From: Lingula anatina
Taxonomy: Eukaryota > Brachiopoda > Lingulata > Lingulida > Lingulidae
Direction: 5' to 3'
Assembly: GCF_001039355.2 (NCBI RefSeq)
Contig: NW_019775880.1
Location: forward strand, 540,127-604,126
DNA length: 64,000 nt
Numbering within the stretch: the stretch's first letter is position 1; the number at the start of each line of letters is the position of its first letter. The position numbers were made by a program, and so were the translations under genes. The notes below the pieces were generated by a model. It was not told the DNA's origin, did no database searches, and worked only from the letters and a program-made list of their open reading frames with translations. Below are positions 1 through 12,592 of this stretch, in pieces.

Positions 1-195
1 ATACAAGGGAAAAGTTGATGAATATTCTTCTTGAAAGTAAGATAATCATCTGCAATGAAAAAATGTATCTATAAAATGGTTGTGAGATTTCTTTAAAAAA
101 AACATTATACAGCATAGATATATTCAAAGTACCACAATCTATTTTGTCTGAATTCTATAGAAAGGTACCTCCACTTTCTTTCTCACTTAAAAATC

Positions 196-544
196 TTAAA
201 GGAATAACAACTCTTAGTAAGAGATCTATATTTCACAATAAATACATTGTAAACAACACATAGAAATATTATATATTCTATTTTACCACAAAAACGGCAG
301 TTATAGTAATTAATCTGAAATCTGTGCTTGCCAATCGACCATGTGACCTCCACAGATGGCAATACTCTGCAATAATCTCTTAAGAGATTATCAAAAAAGA
401 AAAAAAACCTTTTAGAAAAAAAAAACAGGGACTAATTATGAATGTAGAAATGGATTCATTAACCATTGGTAAGTATGGGAAAATTGCCATTTACCCCAGG
501 AAAATTCATTTTTTGGCCAAAATGAACAATTGTTATCCCTTTAA
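196..544 (+). mobile_element. Inverted-repeat element, TTAAAGG family, copy 1
   Basis: It begins TTAAAGGAATAACAAC and ends with the inverse of TTAAAGGGATAACAA. The internal TTTTTGGCCAAAA and CTGTGCTTG blocks are shared with the copies at 2859-3179 and 7881-8465. It has no coding capacity and sits in a PARN intron. Confidence 0.75.
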
Positions 545-916
545 TTAAAAAGAGAACATTTGCCATGAAACTGAAGGCTTGACTTAAAAGTTGTGTGCAT
601 GTGTGTGAGCGCGCATAGGTGCAAGCATATGATCAAACTATAAGGAAATGAACCATGACATCAGTCTTCCTTCCCACTGCCACTGAATTTGAAGTAGGTT
701 ATTTGGAGGTAAGTCTTTTGTTATTACTGCATCTGCCATGATAGTGGTCACACGACCTCAGATAGTCATTAAATCTTTCAAACAGCTACTTCCTTAAACC
801 TCCCAATACTTCTGTAGCTGCTCACCATTCTCTCAAAGCTATTATAGTCAATACAAATGTTTTGTGAATTACAAAGCTAAGAATTTTTAACAACTTGTTA
901 TAAAGCCAACTTGAAG

Positions 917-917
<1 letters not shown>

Positions 918-980
<63 letters not shown>
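918..980. repeat. TA microsatellite with an adjoining T run
   Basis: About 24 TA units followed by about 15 T, just after the last visible PARN exon. Confidence 0.9.
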
Positions 981-989
981 AATTCTTAC

Positions 990-3900
990 CAGGCAAAGGT
1001 AGGTAAAACTTATCATGGATGAGCATTAAGTCTAAAAGCATGTTGTGTCCTATGAGTGGCTGAAAGAAGAATTTTAAGATTTGTTTTGACTTCTTTTACA
1101 AAACAAATCTCCTACAATAAAATACATTAAAATAAGAATAAACAACAAATGAATGCATCTGACCAAGAATGTAGCATGCAAATTATAGCAAAAATGTATG
1201 TGTTTTTACACATTGAACAATGTATCAATAAAAATAGTTAAATAATTCTAAAGCAAACTGCTTACCTTTTTAGAGTTTGATATAAGATCAATCACTCGAG
1301 AGAAACCCTTTAATAAATTAACCATTCTGTAAAAAATAAATTAGGTTTTAAAAAAAAATTATGCAAATGACATTCATAGTGTATCACAAGTAACTATTAG
1401 CCTTCCAGAGACTGATTCCTCGAAAAAAAATACAAACAAACAAACATACAAATATCCACACTTGAATAACAGTTGAGAAGCCAAAAATATACTTTACAAA
1501 TGAACTTTTGTGAGGATGTCTAGAAAATGACTAAAAATTTACAAAAAAAAAAAAAAAACAAACAAACAAACAAACAAATGAGTAATACAATAAATCAAAA
1601 TGCTCAATCATATAAAAGAATTCAAATTTAATCATCACATAACCTTTCCTCTTGGTACTCTTGTGAATTTTCATTCATGTCTTCTAGCTTTTTCCTTTGT
1701 CCCACTGGTACTTTTGTTACTAATATCTGGAATGAAATAAGTCAACATTCTGTTAATTTACTTTATATGAATTAATCCACAGATTTCAATGTATCACTTC
1801 AAATAAACTAAATTTAATCTAAAGACATTTTGATTGCATTACTTACCACAGGATTCAGCTGGGCTTGTCTCTCTGGCCATATGTTGTCAAACCGCTGAAG
1901 TAATTCTTCATGCAAAATAAAATCTGCAACTCCTAATAATGAAAATAAAAGATTATAATTTACAACAAATATACATACCAAAATGACTTACACATGTACC
2001 TTATTTTTTTTAAATTACCGGTACTGACCAAAACAGAAAGGCTGTGAGATTTAAAAGACAATAAAAATGACATTATACAACATACATATATCATTACATG
2101 ATAACATACTTTTTGGCCTATTTATGAGTTTGGTGTCTCCATCTTTTGCTTCTACCACCCACTCTGCAACCTCAGAACATGCCTTCTGCAGAGCATCTTC
2201 ATCCACATCTCTGTAAGTAAAATTCACATAGCACAATACTATGTATACATGTATAAACCAACCGACTTACTAATTTAAAAAAAATTATATTGTCACAACT
2301 GACCCCTGATAACCTTTACCTTTGTATTCAGCAATAGCCATATAGACTAGTTAATAATCACTTTAAAATTCCAATATTGCTAAGACCCATTATCAGTAAT
2401 ATAATCTATTAGTAGATAAATCAAGTTCAGGTCAAGTTCATCTTCACTGATTAAATTCTTTAAAAATGCATTTTTTTTTTGCAGAAAGAACAAAGTTATT
2501 TCTCAGTCTAATATCTGACCCTCTGTTAAGTCAGCAATAAAACCAGACACACCGCATTTTCACACTCTCTTTCTTCACTATTCTCTGCAATTACATTGTT
2601 TCAAATGTGTTTTCTTAAACTGAGAAGTGGGTATATTCACATACCGTTCCTGTCCATCAAATAGTGATTGGTTTCTAAGAATACTCCTTAGTTGTTGCTC
2701 TTGCATCCTGTTTAGAAACGGCACACCTTCATATATGAACTGGAATCAAAATGGGTGATCTATACACATTATAAAGACTAAAACTTTTTTAAAATGCAAA
2801 CTTGTACAGTGATATGTTGCAACAAGTGTATTTTAATTTCCTTGCTACAAAAAGCTGGTTAAAGGGAAAACAACCGTTTGTTTTGGTGAAAAAAAAATTC
2901 CCAAACTTCCCAATGGTTAATGAATCCATTCTGACATTCAAAGTTAGTCCATGTTTTTTTTCCTAATAAGTTTTTTTTTGTAATAATCTTTTATTAGAGA
3001 TTATTACTGAAGTATAGCCATCTATGAAGGTCTATGTGGTCTGATGACAAGCACAGATTCCAGAATAATTGCAATGAATAACTGTTCTTTTGGAAATAAG
3101 ATGGAGTTAATTATTTTTTATGAGTTAACAATGTTTCTATTATGAAATTTTAATCTCATAGGAACAGTTATTACTTTAAAGGTTTTTACAGTCCAGCTGT
3201 AACAACATAGCCTAGTACAGTGTCACCTCAGCAAAATGAAAATATAATGTTTAACCAGTTTCTAAATTCTAATCCTTCTATTGCTCTCACTCACCACCAA
3301 TATACTGTAGTGATCTACCATGCTCTATCAAGCATCATGTTTATCACTTTGATATCTTCTTTTCAAACACATGTAGTTCAAATTCATGTTTCATAGATAA
3401 AAATTCAAGATGTGCTTAATTATTTTAGCATTTCTGACTCTTCGTAAAATTTATAGTCAACAATCTAATTTCTTACCTTATTAAAGTCAAAATTGAATGT
3501 ACACAAGAATTCTAAACTCGACACCTGAAATAAAAAACAATGAGGAGACAAAATTATTTATTTGAAAAATAACACATTTACCACTATTACAAAATATTTC
3601 TCTCTTATCTTTGTGTGAAAAAAGAATCAAGAATGTAAATTTACTTAATGATTCTTTATGGTGATAAATAAGGTGATAATTGTGGACTGAGCCTCACAGT
3701 TGTCTTCAATGTATTTTATTTATCATAATATTAATCATGATTGTATTTTCACAGAAAAACAAAATAATAATAAAACAATTATAATACCTGACACATGAAC
3801 CTTGGGTCAATTGGTCCAAATGAAGAAGGAAAAATGTGGAAGTTGAATGTATAAGCTGTATACCTTGTAAAGAAAAAGGAAGGAAAACATACAATAATCA

Positions 3901-5218
3901 TACAAAAAAGCAAATTACTAACAATACCACAGGCATCCTATGAGCTTCAGAATTTTACTTTGAGAAAAAAGCAATTTTCTATAGCTCTAGGACTTGCACT
4001 GGATGTTTTACATTATGTATGCCACTTTTATATAAAAAATAATGTAGTTCTTAATGTTTCTCATAACATTTAGAATGACATCCCTTTCCAGACTTACACA
4101 ATACATCTCCTTCCCACTTAATAACACTAATAATGGCAAGGCGTATGGTATCATGGCCTTATATCATGCATATAATAGACAGTTTATTTCTCAAATGAAA
4201 TTGTGAGATGTCACAGTTTGGAACTTTGCAAGGATATTAAGCCCAATTAAAATGCTCTTAACATTTCACTGAACATCAATGTACATTTGCAGAGGGGAAA
4301 TGCTGAAAATATTTTTACACCTTGTTGAGTGATGTTGAGTGGTGTTCAACATTGTTCATTGGAGTTTAAATGAAGGCAAAATAGTTCAGTGGGTTGACTC
4401 AACATATGTTGTTGTCTAGAGCATTTTTAACATTCCATCCAACAATGTTCAGTCAGTGCAGGGAATTATATCGGATATAATTGCCTGGTCAGTGCAAGCA
4501 CACTAGACCCCTCTTTTCATACTAAAGAGGCTCAGGTGGATTCATATTATTTCTCACAATAGTGCAAGCACACTAGACCCCTCTTTTCATACTAAAGAGG
4601 CTCAGGTGGATTCATATTATTTCTCACAATAGTGAAACTTTTCATCCATGCTCTAGTTTTTTCTCTTTTTATCATCTTTGCCATCACTGTCCTAGTCAAC
4701 TACAAGCTGTAACAATGTCAGGGCTACAAGGACTTTTTTACATTAAACTAACACCATTAATAATTTGAACAAAAAAGTCAAGGTATGGGTATTTTGAAAC
4801 ATAGGTTTTGACTGCTTCAATGTATTTCTATCAGGATTTTTCGCATTATGGAAGACTAGTATGGCAGTCTACACTTGTTTTGTGTGATTTCTAGGTTTAT
4901 GCACTTTCAAGGTTACAGCCAAGCGTGCCTTCATCGCCAAACTTGTGTTGTGTGAAATTGTTAAAAGCATTTTTACCCACTCTCACTGTGCATCACTAAA
5001 AGTCACTCTACAAATGTTGAGCAATGTTCATCAAAATGTTGAGGGCATTTTCACTGGGCTTTAGGCTCAAATGAAAATAATGACTTCAGGTATACTTCAG
5101 ATAAACTTTATTTAAGGGGGGTTCGCATTATGAAGGTCTTAACTGGGAAGGATAACAAATTTTGCATAATAAAAATATTACTTTGGGAGATTTTTAAATA
5201 TGGGTGCACGTGGGACAC

Positions 5219-5303
<85 letters not shown>

Positions 5304-6472
5304 CTATTTTTTCTAGCTATGTACTTCAACTACAATAAATATTAAAATATGATTACTTGTTTTCATTTTCTTCTTTGACAAATGCAGACACTCCTGGAAA
5401 GTATTCATAAAGTGATATTACGTAATCTGTATATAATCTTGAATTTCAATAATCTTATTCTCTCAAAAATATTCAAGTTAAAATCATATCAATTTATAAT
5501 AATTTTTTTTGTTCTAAATTAATTTGAATGACAAAAATTTTGTCAATGCATATATCAGTAATGACTTATATCATAATCAAGAATCTTAGAATGGATGCAC
5601 AGATATACAAATTAATTTTCATTTACATGTTCTCAGCTTTTTAAAGAAACATCATGTATGGAAAGGCTTCTACTTACCAAACTGACATATCTGGAATTGA
5701 CTGACACCACTCTTTAATTGACCATAGCGTTGTGCTCCATCATCAAACAGACTTAAATAATCAAAGTCTTCATTAATAATGAATATATGATATATCAGCA
5801 TCATGCTGTATTATTTACAGCAACTGCCAAGTTTACATACACAAATAATAAGAATGCTTCATGTTCAAGCTAGAAAATATGCCATTTACATAATACATGT
5901 ACATGTACTGTTAAAATAATTATTACTTATTGAACAGAAATATGGAATTATAAAATGCAAAGCAGCATGCTGTTCACCTTGGTCTGACTTTGTTGTTGAT
6001 TCTCAGGCCTGTAAATTCAGAGTCAATAGCTGAAATAAAAAACATGTAAAAATGTATTTCTACTTATACCAAAATGGAATTAATTTGCACTAATTTCAAA
6101 CAAAATTCTCATAAAACGGTTTGAGGACTTGGTTTGAGAGTAATTGATGCCTGTTTGTCTTTTACTTTGAATTTTATAATGAATACAATGTTAATGGACT
6201 AAATTCTGGGTGCTTGACACTCAGTCGATTTTGATAGTTATTTTTTCATTTTGGTTGATAAGTGTAGTATGATATCATCATTTCGTGTGGACATCTAGGT
6301 TCACTGACCAGTCAAGGTGACAGCCTAAATAATAATAATTAAGACATACTGGTATTCTATTAATTTAGGGAAAAGACGTCTTAGGACGCTCACCTATAAA
6401 TTTCGCTCTATTTATAGCTTCTTCTATCCGAGGGAACTCGTCTTCAAAATTTGACCTCAGTACATCACACAT
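990..6472 (-). CDS. PARN: Poly(A)-specific ribonuclease PARN, 5' part (exons 1-12; rest is off the left edge)
   Basis: PARN is a DEDD-family 3' exonuclease that shortens poly(A) tails on mRNA and matures some small RNAs. Coding exons in transcription order: 6472-6394, 6029-5978, 5751-5678, 5393-5357, 3863-3788, 3524-3477, 2739-2645, 2210-2110, 1932-1847, 1726-1644, 1326-1266 and 1059-990. All have GT-AG borders and the phases join into about 287 open codons. The start MCDVLRSNFEDEF resembles the family N-terminus. The first catalytic pair is in AIDSEFTG (D29, E31). Exons 8-9 cover the R3H region. The third acidic residue is in IGHNMLLDLM in the last visible exon, followed by FYLPLPG, all as in PARN. 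The 37-nt exon 5393-5357 is needed to repair the phase and supplies the segment between QFG and YTAYTFNFH. The downstream nuclease and RRM exons are outside the window. The gene is divergent from TCTN2. Confidence 0.93.
2859..3179 (-). mobile_element. Inverted-repeat element, TTAAAGG family, copy 2 (opposite orientation)
   Basis: Its ends read TTAAAGGGAAAACAACC and the inverse of TTAAAGTAATAACTG. The inside shows CAAGCACAGATTCCAG, the inverse of copy 1's CTGTGCTTG block. It lies in the PARN intron between the exons at 3477 and 2739. Confidence 0.7.
4239..5062. mobile_element. 824-bp non-autonomous element with long imperfect terminal inverted repeats
   Basis: The left end AAGCCCAATTAAAATGCTCT matches the inverse of the right end (AAGCCCAGTGAAAATGCCCT) for about 30 bp with a few mismatches. 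Several ATGTTGAG/CTCAACAT motifs recur inside. It contains an exact 70-bp tandem duplication (4491-4630) and no open frame of note. It lies in a PARN intron. Confidence 0.65.
4491..4630. repeat. Exact 70-bp tandem duplication
   Basis: The unit starting AGTGCAAGCACACTAGACCC occurs twice in succession without a visible difference, at 4491-4560 and 4561-4630, inside the 824-bp element. Perfect identity suggests a recent event or an assembly effect. Confidence 0.9.
5223..5302. repeat. A run followed by a TA microsatellite
   Basis: About 30 A followed by about 25 TA units in the PARN intron, next to the 37-nt exon. Confidence 0.9.
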
Positions 6473-6665
6473 TTTCACTGTAATTTTACTTCTAGCTCTA
6501 GAAACTACCTGCAGTGACAGCGACCAGCATGTTTAACTAGTACTTCTTGGTGGATGTCGTTATTGGAAGTAGGTACTTGTAGCCTCGACTTCAAAAGGCG
6601 ACATTTTTGACTAAGTGACAAAATATGAATGAGGTCTGTGAAAACAGCGCCTTTATACCACCTTG
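6473..6665. promoter_or_regulatory. Short bidirectional promoter between PARN and TCTN2, with an X-box-like site
   Basis: The two start codons face away from each other and are 193 bp apart, so both 5' leaders and the core promoters must fit here. At 6556-6569 the sequence GTCGTTATTGGAAG fits the RFX X-box consensus GTHNYYATRRNAAC at 12 of 14 positions. RFX factors drive many ciliary transition-zone genes, which suits TCTN2. The match is degenerate and may be chance. No clear TATA box was seen. Confidence 0.55.
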
Positions 6666-8991
6666 ATGGAGGCGTTTGAAATATTGCTATGTGTGTTTTC
6701 CATCCTAGGGATTTCGGAACGTGTACATGGTATAGGTAAGTGAGACATAGCTTGACGATATCGCTTGCTTTAACCTTTTGAACGATGCAAACGTTTCTGT
6801 TTACACTAGTTACCTTCAGTTACCTTGTTCTTGCAAGGTGGAAGGGTCCGTGTTTCCCTACCCAGGTTCTATCTCAAGTATCGCTGTCGCTGAGGCATGG
6901 GAGAGGGTATATAACTAGCAGGAGTCTGAAGTTTTCTCAGACCTTTATTTCCCTTTATAACATCACTTGCCTCCAGTCTCCATCTCAATCAATCCTTATA
7001 TATATCTTAACACACACATTTAGTTAGAAATAGCGTTGTGTTTTATACAGTATACTGGACAAATTAAATTGATGGTGATGCCATTCAGTTTCTACTCCTA
7101 GCCTTTTGTTCCTGAAAAACTTATGGATTTGATTATTTTTTAGTTTTCTTAACATATACCAATATAGCACAAAAATTCATGCGTTAGTACTCCTATTGAC
7201 GATTCTGATATGTACTGTCTGTGCTAACGTCTGTTTATAGTGGGTGTATGATTTTACGACGGTCAAACTGGTAGATAGACAGATGAATTTAAGGAAAGTG
7301 ATACCTCTGTTGATGGGAAAACTGGTTGGCTTCACAGTAATGTGCGTGTTGAGGAGATGAGATGTAAAATAAAAATTTGAGAGCTGCCGCACTGTGGCTG
7401 GTTCAGCAACCGGTTTTCATTTCCAACTTTTTGAGGCCTTTGCTTTCATGCCTTAGCAGACAGTACATATCAGAATCAGAATGTCAGAATGAATTTTCGT
7501 GCTAATACCAATAACCAAATACTGTACTTAATATGGAACACATTAGTAACTGTACCATTTACTTTTACTTTTTTAGGTGTGGGTCAGGTAGAACTGACAT
7601 TAGCAGTGCGGAATGGGGATACATTCCAGTATGTTTTCTCAGAAGTTCAGAGCTCTAGACCAAGTGACACTGTTATTGAAGTTAGGCTCAGTGTGACACT
7701 CCCCTTCACTGGACAAAATGTACCATTTGAAAGTAATGTAAGTATTGGCTTTTTAAAAATATTTTGATGAATCATTTAATTCTTTTACTTGTAATTTATT
7801 TATATTTAATGAATATATAATATATATTTTTTCCATTTTGTAAGTACTGAAGGATAAATTATGTGAGATTTCGACATCACTTAAAGCAATAATAACTCTT
7901 CCTTTTAGATTCAAAATTCCGCAAGAAATACATTGTAAACAATGCATGGAAATATATTATATTGCATTACACCACTAAAACGGATGATATTGTAGCAAAA
8001 CTAAAAACTGTGCTTGTCAATAGGGCTTTCGATGCCTTTCTTCCCGGTCGTCAAGGCATCCGTTGCCAATGACGTTGGGGTGTCGCGGATTCTCGCGTTC
8101 ATTCGAGACCAAAATAACATATGGCAGCAATATGATAGCAGTGCATGATGCAATCCTCACACATAAGTTGCGAGTTTTTGTACAGTGCATCGGATAACGA
8201 ATAGCCCAGAACTGCACACATTGTAGATATAAATGCATTTTGAACAATAAGACGAATATATCGTATGAATCTTATATTATTGTTATATAGTGTTGTTGTA
8301 GTCTGCTTTTCCCGCAGTTTTAAGTAGGTCACCAGAAAACTTCGCTCGATATCGCGTGACTGTGCAATGTCAGAGAGGGCTCCGTCAGTTAAAATCTCTT
8401 AAAATTGCCGCTTACTCCAGGAAAATCCAATTTTTGGCCAAAACGAAGAGTTATTATGACTTTAATTGTAGTATTGCATACTTTTCTAATTGAAAAAACA
8501 TCCTAAATGTAAAGTGGTGATTCAGTTTTTTTCTTCTAGGGGGAAAAAAGCAAAAAATATTTCTTTAAGTCATAGTATATAGGCCATTTTATATAGTACA
8601 CTTGGGCTTTTAAAATTATTAAGCTTTGATCCATATTTGATTTTTTTGCTGTCTCTAAAGAAGAGCTGTAGACCAAGTGACACTGTTATTGAAGTTGGGC
8701 TCAGCGTGACACTTCAGAGCTCTAGACCAAAATTAGCTAATATCATTTTTCTTATTGTATTACATTATTATTATATGATTATATAATTTGCTATAAGAGC
8801 ATCAGTAGAGACTAACCAATGTCCACATTTAAGTGCCTTTTTGCTCACTATCATAAGAAAATTCCTAAATTTATAGTTACTGTATTGATATTATACAAAA
8901 TCAGGAATACTTTTGATATAATTTGAGTACAGGAAAACTATTTTTAATATAAATAAAGCATTCCCACCTGATCTGATTTTAGTGTTTTCTG

Positions 8992-9022
<31 letters not shown>

Positions 9023-11155
9023 TTTTTTATTTTAGTTTTTGTTGCAAGTCCATCTGGTCTGTTGCAAGCCCATCTCCCCAAAAATCACATGGATCATCCC
9101 TCACAACTAATTGACCTACTTTTTTCCTAATTGGCCATAACTGGCTCAGTTGTGTTGACAGTTTCTAGTCATACCTGCATTATTCTTCCTATATGTAATA
9201 TTCTGTTATTGCAACAGTTTCAATACCCCCCCAAGTTCTGTTTCAAATACCTTCAGAACCACTGTACTTTCCATATTTTCTAAAAACTCCAAGATAAATA
9301 TGCTTAAACAGTTTCAGTACTCTCCTTTTTGAGTAAGATTTGGTCTTTCCATGCTGTTTTAACCTTTTTACTTTGAAAAATATAACTATTTTTCAACAAT
9401 TTTGTAACAATTTGTTTACAAATAAAACTTGACCTTCATTTTTAAATCCTTTTTATTATGTTTTTACTGTTTTATATGATGCAGACTGTAGGGAGTTGGC
9501 AGTTTGGTGATAACCAAAGTCTCACTTATCTCTCCCATTGACAGTAGTTTGAACTTGTCTGTCATACAGATAATGCTCAGATTTTCTTTGTCTGAGCTGT
9601 AAGGGTTTTTTTTTACATCTGATCCCTGTTTGTGACTTTTATATCTGACTTTTATATATTTTGTTTCAACTGCAGGTAACAGTATCGTGTGGATTAACAC
9701 CTGACTCTGCTGGCTACAGTCAGGCAAACTTTAATGATACTTTTGTGGATGTAGATGTCAACAATACTGCCTTTGTTCCCTTCATGTAAGTCATGCTCTT
9801 CTTCTTTTTCTTTCTGGAATTTATGGAATCCAGCCAGCATTTGGAAAACTTGGAGACTTAGAACATGGTTAAATTTAGTTTTATTGTGGCTTACTAGCTA
9901 CATGATTTCTAGTGAAAAAAAGTTATAGGTTACAATTCTTTATAGATTCCTGAAATTGAAGTGTTTTCCTTTTAAATCAGTTATTCTTTTGTAAAAAAAA
10001 AAAATGGCTTGTGAATTGCTAATTGATTATGGTTATACTGTCATTATATTTGTTATTAGCATAATAAGTAACCATTGGCATTTTACCTCCATGGCAGCTT
10101 TTTACCTAAATGTCCAATGACAGTTAATATATTGTCCTAAAGCCTAGTGATAATCTGACAAAATCTAACTTTAACTTTTAACCTGGTCGATAACATGTCA
10201 AAATGTGTGATCATCTGGCATTCATGGCGAGCAATATTAAAAATATTTTCAGCACTGATTGTTTTAATACTCCAGGAGTACTATAATTATGATAATTTTA
10301 GCATCATTGCTGCTGGTCGTCCAGCCAGTCTCCAGTGCTGGGGCGTATCTTCACCCATCTTAAATGCTACAGACCCTCCCCAGTTTTCTAAGGCTACTTC
10401 TATAAGCCCTCCAAGGTAAGTATTATTAGTTTTTTTAAAGTCATTGTGAGAGAAATTGATATTTACTCTTTTGTCAATTTCATTTGGAAAAAATTGCTTG
10501 AAAAGGAACAATTTTTTAATTTTTTATTGAAAGATTTGGTTTTTTGGTGTCTTACATTCAGGTTCAATCAGATTGTGTCTTTTGTCCCACAGCCACATTG
10601 GAATATGATAATAAAATTCATTTATATGAATTAAATGTTATTCCAGCACATTTGTCATTACAAGAGTTGCTACAATCAACTTTTGTTCAGAAACAATCAT
10701 TGTTCCAAATCAGGAGTCCTCTGTGTGTACAGAATGTAAATTCCTTCTACAGTTCAGGTGAGATAAAGTTTGCCAAGATTGATTGTTATAAATACAATCT
10801 ATTGTAACCAAGACCATCTGAAAGTGGGACTACATATTTTTAAAAAGATATCAAATGCATGGTTTGGTTTGGTTAACTTGGACTTCTTCATCATGTTTGA
10901 AAGTCGTGTTTTGAAAAGTTTTGAAAATATGTGATTAACTAGTTTGTCAATTTGTAAATATGTTGTCATATATTTAATCAGTTGAACAAATGTACATGTT
11001 TATTGTTTGCTTTGCAGTGAACCAATTCAAGACAACAATGTGACAATATCATGCACTGTTCCCACAGGTAATATGAAATATATAACCCAAATTCTTTATA
11101 ATATTCATAATGGAATTGATATTGATACAGTAGTAGAACTGATATTTGTATTCAA

Positions 11156-11208
<53 letters not shown>

Positions 11209-12548
11209 TTTTTTTTTNGGAGACTTAGAACATGGTTAAATTTGGTTTTATTGTGGCTTACTAGCTACATGATTTCTAGTGAAAAAAAGTTATAGGTTAC
11301 AATTCTTTATAGATTCCTGAAATTGAAGTGTTTTCCTTTTAAATCAGTTGTTCTTTTGTAAAAAAAATGGTCTTGTGAATTGCTAATTGATTATGGTTAT
11401 ACTGTCATTATATTTGTTATTAGCATAATAAGTAACCATTGGCATTTTACCTCCATGGCAGCTTATAACCTAAATGTCCAATGACAGTTAATATATTGTC
11501 CTAAAGCCTAGTGATAATCTGACAAAATCTAACTTTAACTTTTAACCTGGTCAATAACATGTCAAAATGTGTGATCATCTGGCATTCATGGCCAGCAATA
11601 TTAAAAATATTTTCAGCACTGATTGTTTTAATACTCCAGGAGTACTATAATTATGATAATTTTAGCATCATTGCTGCTGGTCGTCCAGCCAGTCTCCAGT
11701 GCTGGGGCGTATCTTCACCCATCTTAAATGCTACAGACCCTCCCCAGTTTTCTAAGGCTACTTCAATAAGCCCTCCAAGGTAAGTATTATTAGTTTTTTT
11801 TAAAGTCACTGTGAGAGAAAATGTTGGTATTTACTCTTTTGTCAGTTTCATTTGGAAAAAATTGCTTGAAAAGGAACAATTTTTTAATTTTTTATTGAAA
11901 GATTTGGTTTTTTGGTGTCTCTTACATTCATGTTCAATTAGATTGTTTCTTATGTCTCACAGCCACATTGGTATATGATAATAAAATTTGTTTATATGAA
12001 TTAAATGTTATTCCAGCACATTTGTTATAACAAGAGTTGCTACAATCAACTTTTGTTCGGAAACAATCATTGTTCCAAATCAGGAGTCCTCTGTGTGTAC
12101 AGAGTGTAAATTCCTTCTACAGTTCAGGTGAGATAGAGTTTGCCAAGATTGATTGTTATAAACACAATCTTAGACTATTGTAACCAAGACCATCTGAAAG
12201 TGGGACTACATATTTTTTAAAAGATATCAAATACATGGTTTGGTTTGGTTTACTTGGACTTCTTCATCATGTTTGAAAGTTTTTTTTTTCAAGTTGTGTT
12301 TTAAAAATTCTTGAAAAAATGTGAGTTACTTGTTTGTCAATTTGTAAATATGTTATGATATATTCAATCAGTTGAACATATACATGTATATTGTTTGCTT
12401 TGCAGTGAACCGATTCAAGACAACAATGTGACAATATCATGCACTGTTTCCACAGGTAATAAGAAATATATAACCCAAAGTGCATTCTTTATAGTATTCA
12501 TAATAGAATTGATATTGATACAGTAGTACAACTGATATATGTATTTAA

Positions 12549-12592
<44 letters not shown>

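Larger units (their letters stand above)
1..989. other. PARN intron sequence, no exon seen
   Basis: This stretch lies downstream of the last visible PARN exon on the minus strand. I found no segment matching the next expected PARN residues with proper splice sites. It holds one inverted-repeat element (196-544) and a TA microsatellite with an adjoining T run (about 918-980). Confidence 0.6.

Noticed and set aside
918-1016. Minus-strand frame with an IYIYIY run near the last PARN exon
   Set aside because: It is a translated TA microsatellite. The same applies to the frame at 5108-5329.
11559-11783. Identical-looking open frames at 10195-10419 and 11559-11783 as separate genes
   Set aside because: Both are TCTN2 exon 4 (or its duplicate) read with upstream intron sequence. 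The acceptor at 10301 or 11665 trims the false N-terminal part.
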